Below are positions 40,478 to 51,559 of a DNA stretch of 64,000 nucleotides, one piece after another. Source of the stretch: Bacteroidales bacterium (GTDB lineage Bacteria; Bacteroidota; Bacteroidia; Bacteroidales; UBA932); contig JAFTDJ010000021.1 of the NCBI GenBank assembly GCA_017454265.1, positions 1 to 64,000 of the forward strand, in the 5' to 3' direction. Within the stretch, counting starts at the first letter, position 1, and every line of letters begins with the position of its first letter. The notes under the pieces are model-generated. The model was not told where the DNA came from. It saw only the letters and a list, made by a program, of their open reading frames with translations, and did no database searches. The translations under genes were made by a program, and so were the position numbers.

Positions 40478-43400
40478 TATACGCAAAATAATGGTCATAG
40501 GCTCCGGCCCTATCGTGATCGGGCAGGCAGCTGAATTCGATTATGCGGGCACCCAGGCCTGTCTTGCGCTCAAGGAAGAAGGATACCAGGTTATTCTTGT
40601 AAACTCCAACCCGGCCACCATCATGACTGACACCCATATTGCCGACAAGGTGTATATGGAGCCGCTTAAACTGGAGTATCTGGCCAAAATCATCCGTTAC
40701 GAGCGCCCTGACGCCATAGTCCCGGGACTGGGAGGGCAAACCGGCCTCAACCTGGCCGTCCAGCTCGCCCGGAAGGGCGTACTTGAAGAATGCGGAGTGG
40801 AGATACTCGGCACGTCCTTCGAGGGCATCGAGATGGCTGAAGACCGTGAGAAGTTCAAGGAATTATGCCTGAGAATAGGAGAGCCCGTGATTCCGTCCGA
40901 AATTTGCTACAGCATAGAGGAAGGAGTCCGCGTAGCGGCAGAAATCGGCTACCCCGTGATTCTCAGGCCCGCCTTCACCCTTGGTGGAACCGGCGGCGGA
41001 TTTGCCGACAATGAGGAGGAGTTGCGCGACTTGATGCGCGGCGCCCTTTCCCTCTCCCCTGTGCACCAGGTGCTGGTGGAAAAAAGCATCAAGGGTTACA
41101 AGGAAATTGAGTTCGAAGTGATGCGCGACGCCGCCGATACCGCAATCGCAGTGTGCAGCATGGAGAACATCGACCCCGTAGGAGTACACACAGGTGATTC
41201 CATGGTAGTCGCACCCGCCCAAACCCTTACCGACAAGGAATACCAGATTCTGAGGGACAGCGCGTTGAAGCTCATACGCGCCCTGGGAATCGAAGGAGGG
41301 TGCAACATACAGTTTGCCCTGGACCCCCTTTCTTTCAGATATTACCTCATCGAGGTAAACCCCAGGGTATCCCGTTCTTCCGCCCTCGCCTCAAAGGCCA
41401 GCGGCTTTCCCATAGCCCGGGTCACCGCAAAAGTCGCTGTAGGCTTGCACCTGGACGAGATAATGATTGCAGGAGCTCCTGCCTGCTGTGAGCCTGCAAT
41501 CGATTATGTCGTAACCAAAGTAGCCCGCTTTCCCTTCGACAAATTCACTGAGGCCTCAAATGAGCTCGGCACCCAGATGAAGGCCACAGGAGAGGTGATG
41601 AGCATAGGCCGCACACTGGAAGAAAGCATCCTGAAGGCCATTCGTTCTCTGGAGAACGGCTGCTGCCACATCCATAAAAAGAAATTCGATGACTGGACCC
41701 TGGAACAGCTCCTGGACTATATTTCCCGTCCCACAGACGACCGCATCTACGCCATAGCCCAGCTGCTCAGGCTCCGAATCGACCTGGCCCGCATCTACGA
41801 CCGCACCAAGATAGACATGCTCTTCCTCGAGAAGATTTACAATATTGTACGTATGGAGCGGGAGCTGCAGGCGGCGAGCGAACTTGATCCCGAATTGCTG
41901 CTCAAGGCCAAGCGGATGGGCTTCGGAGACAAGTTCCTGGGCCAGCTTCGCGGCAAGACCGAGGAGGAAATGATACGCCTGCGGGAAAGCCTGGACATAC
42001 GTCCAGTTTACAAAATGATAGATTCGTGCGCCGGCGAAAGGGAAACATATGTCCCCTATTTCTACTCCACCTACGAAGGTGAAAACGAGTCTGCCCGCAG
42101 CGCCCGCAAGAAAATCCTGGTCCTGGGCTCCGGCCCCATCAGGATTGGCCAGGGAGTGGAATTCGACTACTCCACGGTACACGCCATTCTGGCTATCCGT
42201 GAAGCCGGATACGAAGCCATAATCATCAACAACAACCCTGAAACCGTATCCACGGACTACACCATTTCCGACAAGCTCTACTTCGAGCCCCTGACTCCCG
42301 AAGACGTTATGAATGTAGTACGTCTGGAGCAGCCGGACGGAGTAATCGTAACCCTCGGAGGCCAGACTGCAATCAATCTTGCAGCGCCTCTTTCCAACTT
42401 CGGAGTGCCGCTCATAGGCACCGACCTGCAGGCCATAGACAATGCCGAGGACCGCAAGCTCTTCGAAGCAATACTGAGACGCATAGGTATAGCCCAGCCC
42501 AAGGCAAAGGCGGTTACCAACGTCGAGGACGGAGTGGCGGCTGCCGCAGAGATCGGCTATCCGGTACTGGTACGCCCGAGTTTCGTATTGGGAGGCCGCG
42601 CCATGATGATAGTCGGCAACGAGGAGATGCTCCGCCACTACCTTCACAACGCAGTGGAAATCAACGAAGATTCCCCTGTGCTGGTGGACCGTTACATCAT
42701 GGGGCGCGAAACTGAAGTCGATGCCATCTGCGACGGGACGGACGTCTTCATCCCGGCTATAATGGAACACGTTGAGCGCACCGGAATACATTCCGGCGAC
42801 AGTATCAGCGTCTATCCTTCCTTCAGCCTCAGCGATAAGGTAAAGCAGCAGATTATAGATAATACGGTTCAGCTCGGCCTTGCAATAGGTATCAAGGGAC
42901 TGTTCAACATTCAGTTCATAGTGGACGAACACGACGACGTTTACGTAATCGAGGTGAATCCCCGGTCTTCCCGTACGGTCCCGTTCATCTCCAAATCTAC
43001 CGGCATACCGATTGCGCAGATTGCGACACGGGTGATGCTGGGGCATTCACTGAAGGAACAGGGCATCAGCGAGGTGTACTTCCCCGAGCGCAAACGCCAC
43101 TTCGTAAAGACACCGGCTTTCTCCTTCGGCAAGATCAAGGGCATAGACTCTTACCTGTCACCCGAAATGAAGTCTACCGGAGAGGCCATAGGCTACGACA
43201 AGACTCTTACCCGCGCCTTGTACAAGTCGCTGCAGGCTTCCGGCATGGACGTGCGGCCTTACGGCACTGTACTGGTGACCATAGCAGACAAGGACAAGGA
43301 GGAAGCCCTTCCCCTGATTCGCCGCTTCTACAACCTTGGATTCAACCTGGAGGCCACCAGCGGCACAGCGCGTTTCCTCAAGGAGCACGGGCTGCGCACC

Positions 43401-43652
43401 AGAACCTTGCGCAAGATTAACGAAGGCAGCGATGACATAGCCAACTCCATCCGCAAGGGTCACGTAAGCTACGTAATCAACACCATAGACCTCAACCAGA
43501 AGTCATCCCACCTGGACGGCTACGACATCAGGCGCTTCGCGGTAGAAAACAACGTAACCACTTTTACAGCCCTGGAAACCGTTCGGGTTTTGCTCGATGT
43601 CCTGGAAGAAATCAGCTTCACAGTATCCACGATAGATGCCGAATATAAGTAA
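40461..43652 (+). CDS. carB: Carbamoyl-phosphate synthase large subunit
   Basis: CarB makes carbamoyl phosphate from bicarbonate, ammonia and two ATP. The 1063 residues hold two homologous ATP-grasp halves ([18 protein letters not shown] at the start; [18 protein letters not shown] near 555; [13 protein letters not shown] and [13 protein letters not shown]) with the oligomerization region between, and a C-terminal MGS-like allosteric domain (about 935-1063). It appears fully functional. With an inactive CarA partner it should depend on ammonia. The 5' end overlaps carA and the 3' end overlaps pyrK by 17 bases. Confidence 0.97.
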   Translation: MPKRTDIRKIMVIGSGPIVIGQAAEFDYAGTQACLALKEEGYQVILVNSNPATIMTDTHIADKVYMEPLKLEYLAKIIRYERPDAIVPGLGGQTGLNLAVQLARKGVLEECGVEILGTSFEGIEMAEDREKFKELCLRIGEPVIPSEICYSIEEGVRVAAEIGYPVILRPAFTLGGTGGGFADNEEELRDLMRGALSLSPVHQVLVEKSIKGYKEIEFEVMRDAADTAIAVCSMENIDPVGVHTGDSMVVAPAQTLTDKEYQILRDSALKLIRALGIEGGCNIQFALDPLSFRYYLIEVNPRVSRSSALASKASGFPIARVTAKVAVGLHLDEIMIAGAPACCEPAIDYVVTKVARFPFDKFTEASNELGTQMKATGEVMSIGRTLEESILKAIRSLENGCCHIHKKKFDDWTLEQLLDYISRPTDDRIYAIAQLLRLRIDLARIYDRTKIDMLFLEKIYNIVRMERELQAASELDPELLLKAKRMGFGDKFLGQLRGKTEEEMIRLRESLDIRPVYKMIDSCAGERETYVPYFYSTYEGENESARSARKKILVLGSGPIRIGQGVEFDYSTVHAILAIREAGYEAIIINNNPETVSTDYTISDKLYFEPLTPEDVMNVVRLEQPDGVIVTLGGQTAINLAAPLSNFGVPLIGTDLQAIDNAEDRKLFEAILRRIGIAQPKAKAVTNVEDGVAAAAEIGYPVLVRPSFVLGGRAMMIVGNEEMLRHYLHNAVEINEDSPVLVDRYIMGRETEVDAICDGTDVFIPAIMEHVERTGIHSGDSISVYPSFSLSDKVKQQIIDNTVQLGLAIGIKGLFNIQFIVDEHDDVYVIEVNPRSSRTVPFISKSTGIPIAQIATRVMLGHSLKEQGISEVYFPERKRHFVKTPAFSFGKIKGIDSYLSPEMKSTGEAIGYDKTLTRALYKSLQASGMDVRPYGTVLVTIADKDKEEALPLIRRFYNLGFNLEATSGTARFLKEHGLRTRTLRKINEGSDDIANSIRKGHVSYVINTIDLNQKSSHLDGYDIRRFAVENNVTTFTALETVRVLLDVLEEISFTVSTIDAEYK

Positions 43653-44373
43653 AATATCATTGGAAATCCGGTCCAACGAGCCGCTGAACAGGAATTGTTT
43701 CCGCCTGGAAATGTGCGGAGATGGCATTCCCGCCTTTTCTCCGGGCCAATTTGTTCAGTTGGGAATTCCCGGGAAGTTCCTCAAGAGACCCATTTCGGTC
43801 TGCGACGCTGACGGCGAACATATAGTATTGATATACAAAGCTGTAGGAGAAGGCACAGAGATTCTCTCAGGCCTCTCCGGAGGCAGCCGCCTGGAACTTC
43901 TCGCACCTCTCGGACGCGGTTTTTCTGCAGAAGCATGCAAACGGAGCGCCCTTCTGACAGGAGGCGGTCTTGGCAGCGCTCCCCTGCTTTTTCTGTGCAA
44001 AACCCTGCTTGGCGCCGGGAAAAAAGTCAACGCTGTGCTTTGCTTCAACACGGCGGCCGACGTGGTGCTTGCGGATGAGTACAAGAAGCTTGATGTGGAG
44101 CCGCAAATAGTAACGTTGGACGGTTCAATGGGGATTAAAGGATACGCCACCGATGCAGTCTTTCCAGGGCACGACTTCTTCTACACCTGCGGTCCGCTTC
44201 CTATGATGCGCGCCGTCTGCAATACTTTGCCGGGGCCCGGACAAGCCAGCATGGAGGAAAGGATGGGATGCGGCGCTGGCTACTGCTACGGATGTACAAT
44301 CAAGACTGCTGACGGCCCTGCGCGGGTATGTGCGGACGGCCCGGTTTTCGACAAGGACAAACTGTTATGGTAA
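43636..44373 (+). CDS. pyrK: Dihydroorotate dehydrogenase B, electron transfer subunit
   Basis: PyrK passes electrons from dihydroorotate oxidation to NAD+. The 245 residues show the FAD-binding [11 protein letters not shown] (about 51-61), the NAD-binding [15 protein letters not shown], and a [2Fe-2S] site with spacing C-x4-C-x2-C-x12-C in [14 protein letters not shown]...VCADGP. It overlaps carB by 17 bases and pyrD by 7. Confidence 0.95.
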   Translation: MPNISKISLEIRSNEPLNRNCFRLEMCGDGIPAFSPGQFVQLGIPGKFLKRPISVCDADGEHIVLIYKAVGEGTEILSGLSGGSRLELLAPLGRGFSAEACKRSALLTGGGLGSAPLLFLCKTLLGAGKKVNAVLCFNTAADVVLADEYKKLDVEPQIVTLDGSMGIKGYATDAVFPGHDFFYTCGPLPMMRAVCNTLPGPGQASMEERMGCGAGYCYGCTIKTADGPARVCADGPVFDKDKLLW

Positions 44374-45278
44374 GAAAGCTTTCTACAGAATTCTGCGGTC
44401 TCAGCTTCACGAACCCGGTAGTTCCTGCAAGCGGCACATTCGGATTCGGCCTGGAGCTGGCAGACAGCATGGACCTGAACGTTCTCGGTGGCATATCGCT
44501 TAAAGGCACCACCTTGGAGGCGCGTTTCGGCAATCCCACGCCGCGTATTGCCGAGTGCAACGGCGGACTGCTCAACTCGGTTGGCCTGCAGAATCCCGGA
44601 ATCCGCGAACTGGTAAATGCCAAGGTGCCGGCCCTGAGGCGCATATTCAGCGGCCGCATCATTGCCAACATCAGCGGTTTCTCCGCCGAAGAATACAAGG
44701 AGTGCTGCCGTATTGCAGACAGCTGCGGGGGCATCGACATCATCGAGCTCAACATTTCCTGCCCTAACGTGCATGGCGGCGGAATGGCGTTCGGCACCGA
44801 CCCCGGCGCTGCAGCTGAAGTGACCGAGGCGGTACGCTCCGTATGCAGCAAGCCCCTGGTAGTGAAGCTCAGTCCCAACGTTACCGATATAGTTTCCGTC
44901 GCACGTGCCTGCGAAGATGCCGGAGCGGACGGCCTGTGCCTGATCAACACCATACTTGGGATGCGCATAGACATCAAGACCCGCCGCCCGGTACTCGCCA
45001 ACAGGACAGGAGGGCTGTCCGGCCCTGCAGTATTTCCGGTAGCGTTGAGGATGGTCTACGATGTTGCGCATGCCTGCAGCATTCCGGTAATGGGATGTGG
45101 AGGCGTGAGCGGCGCGCAGGACGTGGTGGAAATGATGATGGCCGGAGCCAGAGTAGTGCAGGTCGGTTCGGAAAACCTGCGTAACCCGTTTGCCTGCAAG
45201 GAAATCGTAGAAGATTTGCCCGTCGTAATGGAAAAACTTGGAATAGAAAAACTTAGTGATATAATTGGATGCGCATGA
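44367..45278 (+). CDS. pyrD: Dihydroorotate dehydrogenase B (NAD+), catalytic subunit
   Basis: The class 1B enzyme oxidises dihydroorotate to orotate with FMN. The start [12 protein letters not shown] gives 303 residues; a start at 44328 would lie deeper in pyrK. The active base Cys is in ELNISCPNVHGGG; other motifs are NPVVPASGTFGFG, NSVGLQNPGI and MGCGGVSGAQDVVEM. Being PyrK-linked, it uses NAD+ rather than quinone, which fits an anaerobe. Confidence 0.96.
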   Translation: MVRKLSTEFCGLSFTNPVVPASGTFGFGLELADSMDLNVLGGISLKGTTLEARFGNPTPRIAECNGGLLNSVGLQNPGIRELVNAKVPALRRIFSGRIIANISGFSAEEYKECCRIADSCGGIDIIELNISCPNVHGGGMAFGTDPGAAAEVTEAVRSVCSKPLVVKLSPNVTDIVSVARACEDAGADGLCLINTILGMRIDIKTRRPVLANRTGGLSGPAVFPVALRMVYDVAHACSIPVMGCGGVSGAQDVVEMMMAGARVVQVGSENLRNPFACKEIVEDLPVVMEKLGIEKLSDIIGCA

Positions 45279-45973
45279 AAAGAGACGTCATTATAGCCTG
45301 CGACTTCAGCGGGGCCGGAGAGGTGTATGATTTTCTGGACCTCTTCAAGGGCGGCCGCAAGCCCTTCGTAAAGATAGGTATGGAGCTGTTCTACGCAGAA
45401 GGCCCCTCCATCGTGCGCAGCATCAAGGAAAGGGGGCACAATGTTTTCCTCGACCTCAAGCTTCACGACATTCCCAACACCGTAAAAAAATCCATGCGGG
45501 TACTGTCCGGGCTTGATGTGGACATGGTGAATCTGCACGCCGCCGGCGGCAGCGCCATGATGCGGGCGGCTCTTGACGGCCTCACCAGGCCCGACGGCAG
45601 CCGTCCTCTGCTCATAGCCGTTACGCAGCTTACGTCCACAAGCGCCGAAATGCTGAGGGATGAACTTCTCATCGGCTCTTCCATGGAAGAAACCATCTCC
45701 AGCTATGCAGTGAACGCGCGGAATGCAGGTCTGGACGGAGTGGTGTGTTCCCCGCGCGAAGCTGCGGCAGTGAAGGCTGCATGCGGCCCTGGCTTCGTTA
45801 CAGTGACCCCTGGGATCCGCTTCGAAGGAGCTTCGACAGACGACCAGGTGCGCATCACCACTCCTGCCGGGGCAAGGGAACTCGGATCTGACTTCATAGT
45901 CGTCGGACGGCCTGTCACCGCCGCTCCCGACCCCGTTGCAGCATACAACAGGTGCTTGAATGACTTTATTTAG
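45275..45973 (+). CDS. pyrF: Orotidine 5'-phosphate decarboxylase
   Basis: PyrF converts OMP to UMP. The catalytic Lys-Asp network lies in [20 protein letters not shown] and [15 protein letters not shown] bind phosphate. The 232 residues match the B. subtilis-like subtype. I choose ATG 45275, which overlaps the pyrD stop as ATGA; an in-frame ATG at 45269 is possible. pyrE follows after 37 bases, the largest gap inside the operon. Confidence 0.95.
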   Translation: MKRDVIIACDFSGAGEVYDFLDLFKGGRKPFVKIGMELFYAEGPSIVRSIKERGHNVFLDLKLHDIPNTVKKSMRVLSGLDVDMVNLHAAGGSAMMRAALDGLTRPDGSRPLLIAVTQLTSTSAEMLRDELLIGSSMEETISSYAVNARNAGLDGVVCSPREAAAVKAACGPGFVTVTPGIRFEGASTDDQVRITTPAGARELGSDFIVVGRPVTAAPDPVAAYNRCLNDFI

Positions 45974-46010
45974 ATGTTCCGTTTTTACCCGACATGACAG
46001 TTATACAGTT

Positions 46011-46619
46011 ATGGAAAAAGAAATAGCCAAAGCTTTACTGAGCATCGGTGCCGTGTTCCTGCGGCCCGACGACCCGTTTACCTGGGCCAGCGGCATCAAG
46101 AGCCCCATATATTGCGACAACCGCCTGACCCTGTCCGCCCCTGCCGTACGCGAAAAGGTGGAAGCCGGCCTTTCCGCCCTGGTACGGGAACATTTTCCCG
46201 GGTGCGAAATGCTGATGGGCACATCCACGGCAGGCATTGCCCACGCGGCAATAACCGCCACACTTCTGAACTTGCCTATGGGCTACGTACGGAGCGAAGC
46301 CAAGAGTCACGGCAGGACGAACCGTATAGAGGGACGCATGGAAAAGGGGTGCAAGGTCGTGGTAGTGGAAGACCTTATTTCCACCGGAGGCAGTGCAATC
46401 GACGTCGTGAACGCCCTTCGCCAGGAAGGCGCGGAGGTGCTTGGAATCGTCAGCATCTTCACCTACGGAATACAGCGCGGAATTGAAAGGCTCTCTGCAG
46501 CAGGCACCGTGAACTACTCCCTGAGCAACCTCGACGCTCTCGTGGACGTTGCAGCCGAGGAAGGTTATATTGCATCAGATCAGAAAAAAAATATCATCGA
46601 ATTCAGAAACAGTCTATGA
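46011..46619 (+). CDS. pyrE: Orotate phosphoribosyltransferase
   Basis: PyrE joins orotate and PRPP to give OMP. The start [16 protein letters not shown] gives 202 residues. [12 protein letters not shown] binds orotate, [19 protein letters not shown] holds the flexible loop, and [14 protein letters not shown] is the PRPP motif. The pyrB start overlaps its stop (ATGA). Confidence 0.96.
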   Translation: MEKEIAKALLSIGAVFLRPDDPFTWASGIKSPIYCDNRLTLSAPAVREKVEAGLSALVREHFPGCEMLMGTSTAGIAHAAITATLLNLPMGYVRSEAKSHGRTNRIEGRMEKGCKVVVVEDLISTGGSAIDVVNALRQEGAEVLGIVSIFTYGIQRGIERLSAAGTVNYSLSNLDALVDVAAEEGYIASDQKKNIIEFRNSL

Positions 46620-47692
46620 AGCACCTTATCGACCCCACAGACCTGAGCAAGGCCGAAACAGACGAGATTATCGCCCTCGCAGAAGACATCATAAGCAACC
46701 GCGCCGCATACCGTGAGCGCTGTGCATTCAACAAACTTGCGACGCTCTTCTACGAGCCCAGCACCCGAACCCGCCTGAGTTTTACCTCCGCGATGATGGA
46801 ACTGGGCGGAAATGTACTCGGTTTCTCGGACGCACGCAATTCATCGGTCAGCAAAGGGGAAACTGTCCAGGACACAGTACGCGTAGTGGGTTGCTTTGCA
46901 GACGTGATTGCGATGAGGCATCATATAGAAGGCGCTCCTCTAGCCGCAGCGCTGGTCTCCCCTGTTCCCATCATCAATGCAGGCGACGGGAGCCACAGCC
47001 ATCCCACTCAGACCCTGACAGATTTGCTCACTATCAAGAGGGAGCTTGGGCGCATAGACGGAATCACAATCGGATTCTGCGGAGACCTCCGTTTCGGGCG
47101 CACAGTGCACTCCCTCATAAAGGCCCTGGCGCGTTACAGGGACATCAAGGTCATACTTATCGCCCCCGATGAACTGAGACTTCCGGACTACATCAAGCAG
47201 GACGTCTGCGACCGGTCAGGCATCAGCTACCGGGAGGTGCACACTATAGAAGAGGTAATATCAGAGCTTGACGTTCTCTATATGACCAGGGTTCAGAAAG
47301 AACGTTTCCTGGATGAGGACGAATTCGACAGGGTGAAAGACAGCTTCGTACTGGACACCGCACGTATGTCCTTGGCTAAAAGGCACATGGCCGTCCTTCA
47401 CCCGCTCCCTCGCGTAAACGAAATCCTGCCCGAGGTGGACGCAGATCCCCGCGCCGCTTACTTCCGCCAGGTGGAAAACGGCAAATTTGTCCGCATGGCA
47501 CTGATAAGCAAACTGCTGGAATGGAAAGACGCCCCTTCGCACGCATGGAGCCCGGGGCCCGTCGCCGACGTTCCCGGGCGCTGCCCCAACCCCAAGTGCA
47601 TCTGCAACTGCGAAAACGTAGAAAAACGCATCCGGCTTTCCGAAGACGGAACCGCCAGATGCGCCTATTGCGATGCCAAGATAGTTTCCTAG
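46616..47692 (+). CDS. pyrB: Aspartate carbamoyltransferase fused to a PyrI-type zinc module
   Basis: PyrB makes carbamoyl aspartate. Residues 1-305 are a complete catalytic chain ([40 protein letters not shown]). The last 40 residues are extra and match the zinc domain of the regulatory chain PyrI: C323-x4-C328 (CPNPKC) and C349-x2-C352 (CAYC), like the four zinc cysteines of E. coli PyrI. The nucleotide-binding allosteric domain of PyrI is missing and no pyrI gene is seen. It is the last gene of the operon; its TAG shares CTAG with the glpF stop on the other strand. Confidence 0.93.
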   Translation: MKHLIDPTDLSKAETDEIIALAEDIISNRAAYRERCAFNKLATLFYEPSTRTRLSFTSAMMELGGNVLGFSDARNSSVSKGETVQDTVRVVGCFADVIAMRHHIEGAPLAAALVSPVPIINAGDGSHSHPTQTLTDLLTIKRELGRIDGITIGFCGDLRFGRTVHSLIKALARYRDIKVILIAPDELRLPDYIKQDVCDRSGISYREVHTIEEVISELDVLYMTRVQKERFLDEDEFDRVKDSFVLDTARMSLAKRHMAVLHPLPRVNEILPEVDADPRAAYFRQVENGKFVRMALISKLLEWKDAPSHAWSPGPVADVPGRCPNPKCICNCENVEKRIRLSEDGTARCAYCDAKIVS

Positions 47693-48414
47693 TACATCAG
47701 GGAGAAGCAAAGCGCTGCGATGCAGCCTCCCACAACAGGTCCCAATACGGGCACCCAACTGTAACCCCATCCGCTGTCGCGCTTGCCGGAGATGGGCAGT
47801 ATGGCATGGGCAATCCTCGGAGCAAGATCTCGGGCAGGGTTAATGGCATATCCGGTAGCTCCTCCAAGTGACATGCCTATCGCCATAATGAGCATGGTCA
47901 CGGGGAAGGCGCCAAGGGAACCCATTCCAAGCACAACGTTCTCCTTTGTGGAGAAAACCAGGATTACGAAGACCAGCAGCCATGTCGCCAGGGCTTCGCA
48001 GAAAAAATTGCGCCACTTGTTCTGGACTGCAGGCATGGTGCAGAATACGCCGAGCTTTGTATCGGGGTCTTCTGTGGCGTCGAAGTGATCTTTGTAGAAA
48101 AGGAACACCGCGACGGCTCCGAGAAGGCCTCCGAGAAGCTGGGAGACTATGTAAGGCAGCACTTCGGACCAAAGGAACTGGCCCGCCAGGGCAAGGCCCA
48201 TGGTAACGGCAGGATTGAGGTGAGCGCCGGAATACGGTCCTGAGATAAAAACGCCGCACATTACCGCGAGACCCCAACCAATCGTTATTACAATCCAACC
48301 TCCGCCGAAGCCTTTGGACTTCTTGAGAGTGGTACAGGCGACAACGCCGTCGCCAAGGAGGATCAACACGAAAGTGCCGACCAGCTCAAAAAGGCATTTT
48401 GTAAAAAGATCCAT
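47689..48414 (-). CDS. glpF: Glycerol uptake facilitator (aquaglyceroporin)
   Basis: A six-segment MIP channel of 241 residues in the inner membrane. Both pore motifs are present: NPAVTM (about 68) and NPARDLAPR (about 200); the Asp after NPAR marks a glycerol rather than water channel. It follows glpK by 4 bases, so uptake and phosphorylation of glycerol are coupled. Confidence 0.95.
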   Translation of the reverse strand: MDLFTKCLFELVGTFVLILLGDGVVACTTLKKSKGFGGGWIVITIGWGLAVMCGVFISGPYSGAHLNPAVTMGLALAGQFLWSEVLPYIVSQLLGGLLGAVAVFLFYKDHFDATEDPDTKLGVFCTMPAVQNKWRNFFCEALATWLLVFVILVFSTKENVVLGMGSLGAFPVTMLIMAIGMSLGGATGYAINPARDLAPRIAHAILPISGKRDSGWGYSWVPVLGPVVGGCIAALCFSLMY

Positions 48415-48418
48415 TTGC

Positions 48419-49903
48419 TTATTCTGCTTTTTTTGTCAATGTTCTGGAAACAGCGTCTTTCCAACCGTTTACCGCGGCTGTCACGCACTCGGGACTTGCC
48501 TCGGGATGGAATACGCGCTCTGCACGCCACTGCATCTTGAGTTCATCCAGGGATGCCCAGAAGCCGACGGCCAGTCCTGCCAGATACGCAGCTCCGAGCG
48601 CAGTGGTTTCAGTGACTACGGGACGCACCACATCGGTGCCCAGTATATCGGCCTGGAACTGCATCATAAGGTTGTTACGGGAAGCCCCGCCATCCACCTT
48701 CAGGGAGCGAAGCGCAACGCCCGCATCCTTGCGCATCGCATCCACAACATCCATGGTCTCGAATGCGATACCTTCGAGGGCGGCGCGTGCAATATGTGCA
48801 GCGGTAGTTCCACGGGTGATACCGGTGACGGTACCTTTGGCATAAGGGTCCCAGTACGGGGCGCCGAGTCCGGTGAGCGCAGGTACCAGACATACACCGC
48901 CGCTGTCGGGCACCTGTGAGGCCAGGGCCTCTATTTCAGATGAGCTCTTTATTATTCCCAGGCCGTCACGAAGCCACTGGACTATGGAGCCGGCAACGAA
49001 AACACTGCCTTCCAGGGCATAGTCTACGCGGTCGCCTATCTTCCATGCAATGGTGGTGAGAAGCTGATTTTCAGACTTGATGGCCTTGGAGCCGCTGTTC
49101 ATCAGCAAGAAGCAGCCTGTGCCGTAAGTGTTTTTGACCTCTCCGGGATCGGTACACATCTGCCCGAAGAGAGCGGCCTGCTGATCTCCCGCAGCACCTG
49201 CGACCGGTACTCCGCCAAGGAGTTCGCAGGATCCGTACACCTCGCTGGAAGAGCGCACCTGAGGCATCATGGAAGCCGGGATGCCGAGAAGGTTGAGCAG
49301 TTCATCGTCCCAGCGCAGGGTGTGAATGTTGAACAGCATGGTGCGGGAGGCGTTGGATACGTCGGTACAGTGCACACGGCCGTCTGTCAGTTTCCATATC
49401 AGCCAGCTGTCGACAGTACCGAAACGCAGGCGGCCCTGCCGGGCAAGGTCCCTGGCTCCATCCACGTTCTCAAGTATCCAGCGTATCTTGGTACCGCTGA
49501 AGTAGGCGTCAATGAGCAGGCCGGTCTTGTCGCGCACCTTTTCCGTAAGGCCGAGGGCCTTCAGGGAGTCGCAGTATTCCGACGTACGGCGGTCCTGCCA
49601 TACGATTGCGTTGTGTATGGGCTTACCGGTCTCAGCGTCCCACACTATGGTGGTTTCGCGCTGGTTGGTGATACCCACCGCGGCGATCTCCTGTGCTGAA
49701 ACGCCCGATTTCTCTATGACCTCCTTCATTACGGAATACTGGCTGGACCAGATTTCTTCCGGGTCGTGTTCCACCAGTCCGGGCTGTGGAAAATACTGGG
49801 TGAATTCCTTTTGGCTTACGGCGCAGGGCGTGCCGTCGTGATCGAAGATAATGGCGCGGGAACTGCTTGTTCCCTGGTCCAAAGCTAAAATGTACTTTTT
49901 CAT
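48419..49903 (-). CDS. glpK: Glycerol kinase
   Basis: GlpK phosphorylates glycerol to glycerol-3-phosphate. The start [20 protein letters not shown] (494 residues) shows the phosphate-1 loop; [28 protein letters not shown] and [19 protein letters not shown] are FGGY-family signatures. The -7 element TATATTTG at 49916-49923 leaves 12 bases to the ATG. glpF follows. No glpD is in the window. Confidence 0.97.
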   Translation of the reverse strand: MKKYILALDQGTSSSRAIIFDHDGTPCAVSQKEFTQYFPQPGLVEHDPEEIWSSQYSVMKEVIEKSGVSAQEIAAVGITNQRETTIVWDAETGKPIHNAIVWQDRRTSEYCDSLKALGLTEKVRDKTGLLIDAYFSGTKIRWILENVDGARDLARQGRLRFGTVDSWLIWKLTDGRVHCTDVSNASRTMLFNIHTLRWDDELLNLLGIPASMMPQVRSSSEVYGSCELLGGVPVAGAAGDQQAALFGQMCTDPGEVKNTYGTGCFLLMNSGSKAIKSENQLLTTIAWKIGDRVDYALEGSVFVAGSIVQWLRDGLGIIKSSSEIEALASQVPDSGGVCLVPALTGLGAPYWDPYAKGTVTGITRGTTAAHIARAALEGIAFETMDVVDAMRKDAGVALRSLKVDGGASRNNLMMQFQADILGTDVVRPVVTETTALGAAYLAGLAVGFWASLDELKMQWRAERVFHPEASPECVTAAVNGWKDAVSRTLTKKAE

Positions 49904-49915
49904 AATGTGGTATCG

Positions 49916-49943
49916 CAAATATAAGCTTTTTTTGGTATTTTTG
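49916..49943. promoter_or_regulatory. Divergent promoters of glpKF and the glycerophosphodiesterase
   Basis: TATATTTG on the minus strand (49916-49923) and TATTTTTG on the plus strand (49936-49943), 12 bases apart. Because both sides concern glycerol, a shared regulator is plausible, but I see no clear operator. Confidence 0.55.
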
Positions 49944-49963
49944 CAGAACTAAGCTACACTAAT

Positions 49964-50818
49964 ATGCGTCTCTTCAAATTTATGGCAATCGCCGCTGCAG
50001 CCCTGGCCATGGCCGGCTGCTCCACATCGAAAAAAATAAGCTACAATCCCGAGACGGGTTTCCCCGTAATAGACCAGAAAGGCAAGGTGGCCATAGTAGC
50101 CCACCGCGGCTTCTGGAAGTCGGAACAGGGCGGAATGAGCGAAAACTCCATCGCCTCTCTCAAGGCGGCCCAGGACGCGGGTCTCTGGGGCAGCGAATGC
50201 GACATCCACCTTACAGCAGATGACGTAGTCATCGTAAATCACGACAACAGCATCGAGGGCAAGAAGATTGCAACCCACAAGTTCGAGGACTTTGCCAACG
50301 ACCTCCTCCCCAACGGAGAACGTCGTCCGACGCTGGACGAGTACCTTGTTCAGACAGCGAAGAACCGGAACACGAAGCTGGTCATCGAATTTAAGAAGCA
50401 GCCATCTCCGGAGCGTGAGGATTTGCTGGTAGAAAAGACCATTGCCGCACTCAAGGCCCATAATCTCTATACCCCGGAGCGTGTGTTGTTCATCAGTTTC
50501 AGCAAGCACATCTGCGAGAAAGTCGCCCGCGAGCATCCCCGGTTTATCAACCAGTTCCTTTCTGCAGACCCCATAGGAAACCAGAATCCCGACATCTACG
50601 GAGACCTGGGAATCAACGGAGTGGATTACCACTACAAAATGTTCAAAGCCCATCCCGAGTGGGTCAGGGGCGCTCATCAGCGCGGCATGTCGGTAAACGC
50701 CTGGACAGTAAACAAGGCGGATGATATCCGCAGGATGATTGAGGTGGGGGTGGACGCCATAACCACCAACGAGCCCCTGCTGGTACGTGATTTACTCGGC
50801 GAGAAAGAATATAAATGA
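49964..50818 (+). CDS. Glycerophosphodiester phosphodiesterase lipoprotein
   Basis: It hydrolyses glycerophosphodiesters to glycerol-3-phosphate and an alcohol. The 284 residues begin with a lipoprotein signal (lipobox MAGC, Cys19). The catalytic GDPD residues are visible in VAHRGFWKSE, ENSIASLKAAQDAGLWGSECDIHLTAD and IVNHDNSI. A C-terminal WTVNKADDIRRMIEVGVDAITTNEP closes the TIM barrel. It lies opposite glpK-glpF, whose products use the same compounds, and overlaps the next gene by 4 bases. Confidence 0.93.
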   Translation: MRLFKFMAIAAAALAMAGCSTSKKISYNPETGFPVIDQKGKVAIVAHRGFWKSEQGGMSENSIASLKAAQDAGLWGSECDIHLTADDVVIVNHDNSIEGKKIATHKFEDFANDLLPNGERRPTLDEYLVQTAKNRNTKLVIEFKKQPSPEREDLLVEKTIAALKAHNLYTPERVLFISFSKHICEKVAREHPRFINQFLSADPIGNQNPDIYGDLGINGVDYHYKMFKAHPEWVRGAHQRGMSVNAWTVNKADDIRRMIEVGVDAITTNEPLLVRDLLGEKEYK

Positions 50819-51537
50819 GATATTTCGGAGCAATAGCGGCCATGATACTGGCTTGCGCTCCGCTCAGAGCTGCCGGCCCCGGTTTTTCCGTGGACGGCAG
50901 AGTTCTGCTGTCTTCTGCCTATCTGTGGCGTGGCGACAGGGTCTGCGGCACCCACTTCAATCCGGATGTGTGCCTGAACTTCGGAAACTTCACTATTGAG
51001 AACTACGACTACCTCTCGTTCGACGGACAGTACAAAGAAATCGACTGGGACCTCAGCTGGAAAGCCGGTGATTTCACCTTCCACCTTGCAGACTACTATG
51101 CACGCTACGCAAGCGACCCTGGGAAGGAGAACTTTTTCAACTGGAAGAAAGGACAGACAAATCACGTGGACGAGATTGCCCTCGTTTACGACAGTTCCCT
51201 GTTCCCTCTCACGGCCAAATGGTTCACCTTCTTCTGGGGAGATTGGATTCCGGACAGTACCGGCGCTCCGGACAGGCTCTCGCTGTCGTCTTATCTGGAA
51301 CTCGGCACATACTACAAATCGGAGAAATGGGGTATATGCAGCCTCGCCCTGGGCGCCAGCGTCCTGAAAGGTTCATATACAAACTATTCCCGCGACTTTG
51401 CGCCCATTCATTTAGAACTCAAATATGAAAAGATTCTGGATGCCGGCAGTATCAGGATACCTGTCGGCGCTTCTTTTGTCGTTAATCCTTACAACCACAG
51501 CTGCTACGGCGCAGCCTGGGCAGGATTCGAATTTTAA
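50815..51537 (+). CDS. Putative outer-membrane beta-barrel protein
   Basis: A 240-residue protein with a signal peptide (about 1-20, AMILACAPLRAAG) and alternating aromatic/polar strands ending in Phe (AAWAGFEF), typical of an outer-membrane barrel. I do not recognise a named family. The start overlaps the phosphodiesterase stop (ATGA), so both are translated together. It may be a small porin for glycerol phosphodiesters, which is inference from context only. Confidence 0.65.
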   Translation: MRYFGAIAAMILACAPLRAAGPGFSVDGRVLLSSAYLWRGDRVCGTHFNPDVCLNFGNFTIENYDYLSFDGQYKEIDWDLSWKAGDFTFHLADYYARYASDPGKENFFNWKKGQTNHVDEIALVYDSSLFPLTAKWFTFFWGDWIPDSTGAPDRLSLSSYLELGTYYKSEKWGICSLALGASVLKGSYTNYSRDFAPIHLELKYEKILDAGSIRIPVGASFVVNPYNHSCYGAAWAGFEF

Positions 51538-51559
51538 CAACAAAGAAAACATATCATCT

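Noticed and set aside
41556..43046. Minus-strand open frame of 496 codons inside carB
   Set aside because: Antisense shadow of carB; the composition is Tyr/His/Val-rich and no motif is recognisable.
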